Assembly: GCF_017742215.1 (NCBI RefSeq)
Contig: NZ_JAGHKP010000001.1
Coordinates: 248,001 to 312,000, forward strand
Origin: Chitinophaga chungangae
GTDB lineage: Bacteria; Bacteroidota; Bacteroidia; Chitinophagales; Chitinophagaceae
Reading direction: 5' to 3'
Length of the DNA stretch: 64,000 nt
The translations under genes were made by a program, and so were the position numbers. How positions within the stretch are numbered: the first letter of the stretch is position 1; each line of letters opens with the position of its first letter. Positions 58,598 to 64,000 of the stretch are shown piece after piece. A model generated the notes under the pieces. That model was not told the origin of the DNA, did not search any database, and saw only the letters and a list, made by a program, of their open reading frames with translations.

Positions 58598-60067
58598 ATG
58601 ACAATAAAAACATTGCGAAGGCTGGCAATGCTTGCGGCGATACCGTTGATCGGTTCCTGCGGCAATTTGCTGGAAGACGCCAATATCAACAAAAACAATC
58701 CTTCAGACATACCGCTGACCGGTATGCTGCCCAGCGCGGAAGTGGCGCTGGTTTACAACAACGCGGCGGATTTTTCGCTCCGTACTTCCGTATTCGTGCA
58801 ATACATCAGCGGCATCGGCGGTTTTGCGGTGAACGAAGACCGTTACGATTTCGCCACCAGCAACTTCGACGGTTCCTGGGGCAAGGCTTACACGAACGTG
58901 CTGAACAATTTGTCGCGTATCGTTAAAAAGGCGGAAAGCACCAATGCGCCGCGGTACGCGGGTGTGGCGAAAATATTGACGGCCCTGGCGCTGGGCACGC
59001 TGACCGACGCTTTTGGAGACATCCCGTACGAAGAAGCGCTGAACCCGGACATACTGGCGCCGGGATACGAAAGCCAGGAAGCCATTTATGCGCGGATACA
59101 GGCGCTGCTCAGCGCGGCCGTCACGGATCTGCAGCAAACCGGCGGCATTGCGCCGGGGAAAGAGGATCTCGTGTATGGCGGAAATGTTGCACAGTGGACG
59201 GCCGCGGCATGGACCTTAAAAGCCCGCTACGCCCTGCATCTCTCCGGCATCGACGCGCAAAAGGCGGCGCAGGAAGCCCTGCAGTTCCTTTACGAAGGCA
59301 ATACCTGGCGTGGCATCCGGAACAACGACGGCGACCTGGACATCGTGTTCGGTAATTCAAACAACCAGGCATCGCCATGGTTCACACAGAACGCCGGCAG
59401 GCCTGGCTGGTACGGCATGGGAGCTTATATCGTGAACCTGCTGAATGGTAATCCGCCCGCTGTGCCTGTAGATCCCAGGAGAGCGGCGTTTGCCGCGCCG
59501 CGGCCCGCACCGGCTCCGGCGGACACCTATGTGGGCGCATTGCCCGGCGTGCCTTCGGCGGCTTCGAACATTGCGGGGGAACGGACGTATTACGGCAGGA
59601 ATATTTCCCCTGTGTCCATCCTCAGCTATCCCGAAGCGAAGTTCATCGAAGCGGAAGCGCGGCTTATTCTCAACGAAAACGACCCGCTTGTTAAAACAGC
59701 CCTGGAAACGGCCGTACGCGCATCTTTCGACAAAGTGGCCTCATCGGCCGATCCATTTGCCACGCCCGAAAAACGGGACGATTACATCAGCAAAAGAGTG
59801 CAGCTGGCTGGCAGTTTCGAACAGAAACTGGAAACGGTCATCACGCAGAAATACATCGCGCTGTTCCTGAACCCCGAAGCCTGGACGGATTACCGTCGCA
59901 CGGGTTATCCCGCGCTTTCGCCTGCTACCGGGGGCGTAACGGCCATCAATCCGACCGGGGGCATTCCGCGCCGTTTTGCTTATCCCAACAGCGAAGCCAA
60001 CCTGAACCCGAAACTGCCGGTGAAAAATTCCAACCTGCAAACGCCGAAGCTCTGGTGGGACCGCTAA
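58598..60067 (+). CDS. SusD-like lipoprotein (SusD_2 type)
   Basis: A 489-residue lipoprotein of the shorter SusD-like group: lipobox LIGSC (Cys21), NINKNNPSDIPLTGMLPSAE, then KILTALALGTLTDAFGDIPYEEAL, which is diagnostic. The C-terminal part has SYPEAKFIEAEARLIL and the final NPKLPVKNSNLQTPKLWWD. It binds substrate for the preceding SusC, which is expected to be sulfated because a sulfatase follows after 25 bp. Confidence 0.92.
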   Translation: MTIKTLRRLAMLAAIPLIGSCGNLLEDANINKNNPSDIPLTGMLPSAEVALVYNNAADFSLRTSVFVQYISGIGGFAVNEDRYDFATSNFDGSWGKAYTNVLNNLSRIVKKAESTNAPRYAGVAKILTALALGTLTDAFGDIPYEEALNPDILAPGYESQEAIYARIQALLSAAVTDLQQTGGIAPGKEDLVYGGNVAQWTAAAWTLKARYALHLSGIDAQKAAQEALQFLYEGNTWRGIRNNDGDLDIVFGNSNNQASPWFTQNAGRPGWYGMGAYIVNLLNGNPPAVPVDPRRAAFAAPRPAPAPADTYVGALPGVPSAASNIAGERTYYGRNISPVSILSYPEAKFIEAEARLILNENDPLVKTALETAVRASFDKVASSADPFATPEKRDDYISKRVQLAGSFEQKLETVITQKYIALFLNPEAWTDYRRTGYPALSPATGGVTAINPTGGIPRRFAYPNSEANLNPKLPVKNSNLQTPKLWWDR

Positions 60068-60092
60068 ATCATTCATTCACAAAAAAGAAAAA

Positions 60093-62411
60093 ATGAACAG
60101 AAACATAAAAACAAACCTGCTGCTGCTCGCCATGCTCGGCAGTTTCACCGCCTCCGCGCAAAACGGCGGGGGAACGGAATTTAAAGGAAAGATCGGCAAG
60201 ACGGTGGAAGAATCCGTGGAATGGTGGCCCGCCAAAAAGAAAGCGCCCGCCAACGCGCCCAATGTGATCGTGCTGCTGATAGACGACGCGGGTTACGGCA
60301 CCTCCAGCGCGTTCGGCGGGCTGATGCAGACGCCGATGCTGGACAGTCTTGCCAACAAAGGCCTGCGTTACACCAACTTCCACACCACCGGCGTTTGTTC
60401 GCCTACCCGTGCCGCGCTGCTCACCGGCCGCAATCATCACTCCGTGCATATGGGGCATCTCAACTACGCATCGCTCGGCTACCCGGGCTACGACGCGGTG
60501 ATGCCCGCGGATAAGGCCACCGTTACTGAAATTCTCAAAGAAAACAATTACAACAACTACATCGTGGGCAAATACCACGTTGCGCCGGTGAACGAGATCA
60601 CTTCCGTAGGTCCGTTCGACCGCTGGCCGCTGGGCCGCGGTTTCGACCATTTTTACGGCTGGCATCTCGGGCATACCGATCAGTATTATCCGAATTTGTA
60701 TGATGACAACCAGGTCGCGGTGCCGGACAATTCAGGCAAACACGTGACCACGCTGCTGGCGGACAAAGCGATCAAATACATCGCCAACCAGAAATCCATT
60801 GCGCCGGAGAACCCGTTTTTCCTGTATTTCTCCGTAGGCGCCATTCATTCCCCGCACCAGGTCGATAAAAAATGGAGCGACCTTTACAAAGGAAAATTCG
60901 ACAAAGGCTGGGACTGGTACCGCGAAGAGGTGTTCGCCCGCCAGAAAAAACTCGGCATTCTTCCCGCCAACGCCGTGCTGCCGGACCGCGACCCCACGGT
61001 GGCGCCATGGGAAAGCCTGAGCCCGGAAGCGAAAAAAGTATACGCGCGTTACATGGAAATTTATGCGGGTTTTATGACGCATACCGATTATGAATTCAGC
61101 CGCGTGATCCATTATTTGCAGGAAACAGGTCATTTCGGGAACACGCTCGTTATCGCCATCATCGGCGACAATGGTTCCAGTCATGGCCCGAAACACGGCG
61201 CCCTCAACGGTTACGTGAGCAGGCAGGACGATGATAAACAGGTGGCCGAAGCGGCGAAGAACCTTTCCAAATTCGGCACCGAACATTCTTTCATGGATGC
61301 GCCCGCAGGCTGGACGCAGGCTACCAATACGCCTTTCCGCCTCTGGAAAACCGACGCCAACGCCGAAGGCGGCACCCGCAACCCGCTGATCGTGTATTAT
61401 CCCGAAAAGATCAAAGAGCAGGGCGGCATCCGCAATCAATACGGTCATGTTACGGACATCACGCCCACCATTCTCGATTTTGCGGGCGCAAATGTTCCGG
61501 AAACCATCAAAGGTGTGAAACAGCAGCCGTTCGAAGGTACGAGCCTCGTGTATTCCGCTAACGACGCGGCCGCGCCGGACCGGCATACGGTTCAGTATTA
61601 CGAACTGCGGGGTAAACGCGCCATTTACAAAGACGGTTGGAAAGCATCTGTTTTCCACGAAGCAGGCACGAAGTTCGAAGACGATGTGTGGGAATTATAC
61701 GATCTGAAAAACGATTTCAACGAAAGAATTGACGTGGCCAAACAACATCCCCAGAAGCTGAAAGAGCTGCAGGCGCTGTTTGACGCGGAAGCGCAGAAAT
61801 ACAACGTGTACCCGCTGGTAGACGCCACGCAGGGCCGTGGCGCGGCCGGCAGGCAGAGAAGCGCCTTTACGGCGGACAGGATCGTGCTGTACCCGGGCGT
61901 AGACCAGCTGCTTACCATGAGCGGGCCGCAGTTCCAGGGAGAATCGTTTTCCATTACGGCCGAAGTGAATATCCGCAGCGCGCAGGACGAAGGCGTGCTG
62001 TTCGCCACGGGAAGCGAGTTTGAAGGGCTGAGCCTGTTCGTGAAAGACGGGAAGTTCCAGGTGGCGCACAATACGGGCTCCATCGTGAAACATCTTGAAT
62101 CGCCGGCGAACCTTGCGCCGGGCAAACACCAGCTGCGGTTCGAGCTGCATTACACCGGCAAAGGCGGTCCCGTGGGGCATGGCGTAAAACCGCCGCAGAA
62201 GCCGGATGTGGACGGCGGCACCGAAGCGATCTATATCGACGGGGTGAAAGTGGGAGAGCGTACGATCAAAGAATCCGAAGCGCGGTACATCGGTTTTTAT
62301 AAAGATGCGATAGACGTGGGGCAGGACCTGAATTCCCCCGTAACCGGCCGGTACCAAACGCCATTTAAATTCACCGGCGACCTGAAGAACGTAACGATAG
62401 AATATAAGTAG
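60093..62411 (+). CDS. arylsulfatase with C-terminal beta-sandwich domain
   Basis: A 772-residue exported sulfatase. Signal peptide to SAQN. The active-site motif is CSPTRAALLTGR with Cys102 to be converted to formylglycine; metal ligands are in NVIVLLIDDAGYG and AIIGDNGSSHGPKHG. Residues to ~540 form the catalytic part and ~570-772 a LamG-like sandwich (FSITAEVNIRSAQDEGVLFATG). The pattern resembles AtsA-type arylsulfatases. A formylglycine-generating maturase is needed; none is in the window. Third gene of the SusC-SusD-sulfatase locus, ended by a strong terminator. Confidence 0.95.
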   Translation: MNRNIKTNLLLLAMLGSFTASAQNGGGTEFKGKIGKTVEESVEWWPAKKKAPANAPNVIVLLIDDAGYGTSSAFGGLMQTPMLDSLANKGLRYTNFHTTGVCSPTRAALLTGRNHHSVHMGHLNYASLGYPGYDAVMPADKATVTEILKENNYNNYIVGKYHVAPVNEITSVGPFDRWPLGRGFDHFYGWHLGHTDQYYPNLYDDNQVAVPDNSGKHVTTLLADKAIKYIANQKSIAPENPFFLYFSVGAIHSPHQVDKKWSDLYKGKFDKGWDWYREEVFARQKKLGILPANAVLPDRDPTVAPWESLSPEAKKVYARYMEIYAGFMTHTDYEFSRVIHYLQETGHFGNTLVIAIIGDNGSSHGPKHGALNGYVSRQDDDKQVAEAAKNLSKFGTEHSFMDAPAGWTQATNTPFRLWKTDANAEGGTRNPLIVYYPEKIKEQGGIRNQYGHVTDITPTILDFAGANVPETIKGVKQQPFEGTSLVYSANDAAAPDRHTVQYYELRGKRAIYKDGWKASVFHEAGTKFEDDVWELYDLKNDFNERIDVAKQHPQKLKELQALFDAEAQKYNVYPLVDATQGRGAAGRQRSAFTADRIVLYPGVDQLLTMSGPQFQGESFSITAEVNIRSAQDEGVLFATGSEFEGLSLFVKDGKFQVAHNTGSIVKHLESPANLAPGKHQLRFELHYTGKGGPVGHGVKPPQKPDVDGGTEAIYIDGVKVGERTIKESEARYIGFYKDAIDVGQDLNSPVTGRYQTPFKFTGDLKNVTIEYK

Positions 62412-62436
62412 TGGAAACCCTGCACTCGTCTTAAAC

Positions 62437-62469
62437 AAAAAGGACTGCTCATCCGAACAGTCCTTTTTT
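62437..62469 (+). terminator. intrinsic terminator after the sulfatase locus
   Basis: Stem AAAAAGGACTG (62437-62447) / CAGTCCTTTTT (62458-62468), 10-nt loop; A and T runs allow use in both directions. Confidence 0.9.
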
Positions 62470-62475
62470 AATTTT

Positions 62476-62874
62476 TTAGTAATCAGATTTGATGATGACG
62501 ATCTTGACATCGAGCGGGGCGGTTATTCGTACCGGCGCCGTACCTGTGGCGTTCTGCGTGTCCAGGTACAATTTGCCGGGGCTGTACGAATAGAGGTACG
62601 AAACGCCGTTAAACACCTGCGGGAGCGGTTCCCAGATGTTGGAGCCGAAAGAGATGTACACCTGCACGGCATCCAGCTCAACGGTTTGGCCGTCCAGCTC
62701 GGGAATATTGAGCGTGGCCTGGTAAGAATTGTTGCCGGTGTTCAGCAGCCACATATCCGTGGATACATTGCCGATGATGGTCTGGTTCGGGATCACCACT
62801 TCGTTGGTTTCTTTCGTGCACGAGCTGAAGAAGATAGTTCCCAGGAAAATGAATGGCAGGATAAACGTTTTCAT
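62476..62874 (-). CDS. hypothetical lipoprotein
   Basis: A 132-residue lipoprotein (lipobox FFSSC, Cys19). The mature part is a single beta-sandwich (ATLNIPELDGQTVELDAVQVYISF; PVRITAPLDVKIVIIKS), probably Ig-like. No family is assigned. Confidence 0.72.
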   Translation of the reverse strand: MKTFILPFIFLGTIFFSSCTKETNEVVIPNQTIIGNVSTDMWLLNTGNNSYQATLNIPELDGQTVELDAVQVYISFGSNIWEPLPQVFNGVSYLYSYSPGKLYLDTQNATGTAPVRITAPLDVKIVIIKSDY

Positions 62875-62968
62875 GTTGATTCGGGTTATATACCACCTGG
62901 TATACCAAAGGCTATGCCAATCAGCATAGTCTCCGGCTCCAAAAAGGATGAGCGGTACGCCCGCGCCT

Positions 62969-63565
62969 TTACCGCCTGATATCGTCTATCGTTCCTTTGT
63001 CGAACAATTCCTTCAGTTCGTTTTTCGTAAATGCCTCCTCTTCCGGCGAAAATTCCTTTTTCATCAGGTCCGCCAGGCCGGAGCTTTTGTTGGTTTCGTA
63101 CAGATTATGCAGCACGTACACGCTGTCTCCCGCAACGCGCGCCACTTTGTACAGCGTATAACTGCCGGGCGCTTCTTTCACTTCGTACACATCGCCCGCC
63201 TGCGGCGCCAGTATCATTTTGGCATTGGCCGCGGCGCTTTGCCTGGCGGCAAAAATGCCGAAAGTCACGATCAGGCCGATCACGATCAGGCCCGAGAACG
63301 TCCAGATGGGTGTTTTGGCGCGGGAACGGAGACTGTCGTACGAGAGTTTCAGGTCGTTCGGCATTTCTTTCGGTTTGAGCGTTTGTTTGCAGTGGGTGCA
63401 GACGGAACCGCCGGTTTTGCCGAGCGGGAATGCGGGTATCCAGAAAATGTGGGCGTATTTCTGGTACACAAATACCTGGACAGACATCATCGTTCCGCAG
63501 TGGGAACATTTTGCGCCAAGGTCTTCGTGGCCGACGGGAGTTGCTTTCCAGCCATAGATGATCAT
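62969..63565 (-). CDS. zinc-ribbon membrane protein
   Basis: A 198-residue protein. An N-terminal zinc ribbon (CSHCG at 20-24 and CTHCK at 56-60), a membrane helix near 88-108 (TFSGLIVIGLIVTFGIFAA) and an outer beta domain (AGDVYEVKEAPGSYTLYKVARVAGDSVYVLHN) are seen. The layout is shared by many Chitinophagaceae proteins of unknown function. It lies alone. Confidence 0.8.
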   Translation of the reverse strand: MIIYGWKATPVGHEDLGAKCSHCGTMMSVQVFVYQKYAHIFWIPAFPLGKTGGSVCTHCKQTLKPKEMPNDLKLSYDSLRSRAKTPIWTFSGLIVIGLIVTFGIFAARQSAAANAKMILAPQAGDVYEVKEAPGSYTLYKVARVAGDSVYVLHNLYETNKSSGLADLMKKEFSPEEEAFTKNELKELFDKGTIDDIRR

Positions 63566-63680
63566 AGTATATGGGATTTAGGGTATGGTGTAAAACGAAG
63601 ATAACGATATTAACGGGATGCTGCAACGGGCATCCGGGCATTCTTCGCCGGGGTTGTGAGTTGACGGGCGGTAAAACAGG

Positions 63681-64000
63681 CTATTTGGCCAGTTCGCGGA
63701 TGCGCTGCTGACCGGTGATCACATCGGCCTTCAGGTCGCTGAGCATGGAATACAGGCCGAAATACGTGCGGTTGATGTACAGGCTGTGCCTGCTTCCCCT
63801 CGCTACTTTCGAATCGCGCACTTCTTTCAGGTTGGCGAGATAATCCATGTAAGCGTATATCTCGTTGAAATAAGCTTCGTTGCCGAAGTCGAAACGTTCC
63901 ACGGTGAAAGGATGCGTCATCAGGCGGATCATTTCCTGGAACAGCCCGGAGAAAAAGGTGATCTCTTTTTCCGTATCGCTGGGGTGGATCATTTCGAGGT
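63681..64000 (-). CDS. probable C-terminal part of an ABC1/AarF/UbiB-like kinase (cut by window end)
   Basis: The frame is open to the right edge and ends at 63681. The visible ~106 residues (EITFFSGLFQEMIRLMTHPF, NEIYAYMDYLANLKEVRDS, ARGSRHSLYINRTYFGLYSML) resemble the helical tail of bacterial ABC1 kinases, where R-G-S/H and NRTYFGLY occur. The kinase motifs would lie outside the window, so this is moderately secure. Such proteins act in ubiquinone or isoprenoid metabolism. Confidence 0.6.
   Translation of the reverse strand, partial: LEMIHPSDTEKEITFFSGLFQEMIRLMTHPFTVERFDFGNEAYFNEIYAYMDYLANLKEVRDSKVARGSRHSLYINRTYFGLYSMLSDLKADVITGQQRIRELAK

Overview
The window comes from the chromosome of a GC-moderate Bacteroidota, most likely of the Chitinophaga / Chitinophagaceae type. 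The evidence is three SusC/SusD outer-membrane uptake loci, an ECF sigma / FecR pair beside a receptor with an N-terminal signalling domain, many Cys-lipidated proteins, almost no Shine-Dalgarno sequences, and promoters of the Bacteroidota form TTTG-N17..21-TAnnTTTG. The genus is an inference; there is no rRNA here.

Layout. 1-3494: the end of a SusC receptor, its SusD partner and a TlpA-like thioredoxin lipoprotein. 3556-9166 (minus): a tightly packed operon of an AdoMet-decarboxylase-like SpeD, a zinc-ribbon DUF4178 membrane protein, a 63-residue membrane peptide, a DUF350 (YjfL-type) protein, a membrane-embedded spermidine-synthase-like enzyme and a lipidated FAD amine-oxidase-like protein, perhaps ending with an NTF2-like lipoprotein. 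I consider this the most interesting system in the window. 9228-13148: a frameshifted methyltransferase, unknown secreted proteins, a second methyltransferase with an overlapping small gene that lacks a normal start, and a GNAT acetyltransferase. 13249-22701: an MscS-type channel, a Tat-exported phospholipase C and a caspase-nSTAND-WD40 protein. 22881-32793: sigma factor, FecR, SusC, SusD, IPT/NHL lipoprotein and beta-helix lipoprotein, a self-regulated uptake locus. 33179-37052: NIPSNAP protein, BlaR1/BlaI-like pair, truncated haemoglobin.

37176-39316 is an AT-rich accessory patch: a tRNA-Met whose last bases are duplicated 0.9 kb downstream, bounding a small integrase-less island, followed by two toxin-type genes (RhuM-Fic and TacT-like GNAT) broken against each other. 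39398-54793 is mostly solitary housekeeping or hypothetical genes: a GH123/DUF4091 protein, DinB proteins, an XRE/membrane pair with a visible operator, a serine hydrolase, a cobalamin-type radical SAM protein, a beta-helix lipoprotein, a dihaem cytochrome, an acyltransferase and an FG-GAP protein, with several decayed small genes. 54793-62411 is a second complete uptake locus (SusC, SusD, sulfatase), preceded by a 560-bp non-coding region holding a candidate small RNA. 62476-64000: a lipoprotein, a zinc-ribbon membrane protein and the end of a probable ABC1/UbiB-type kinase.

Functional reading: two of the three SusCD loci carry catalytic or binding partners (beta-helix and NHL proteins in one, a sulfatase in the other), suggesting uptake of complex, partly sulfated glycans. 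The polyamine/DUF350 operon and the caspase-STAND protein are candidates for envelope stress or cell-conflict functions. All functional statements are from sequence inspection; no database search was run.
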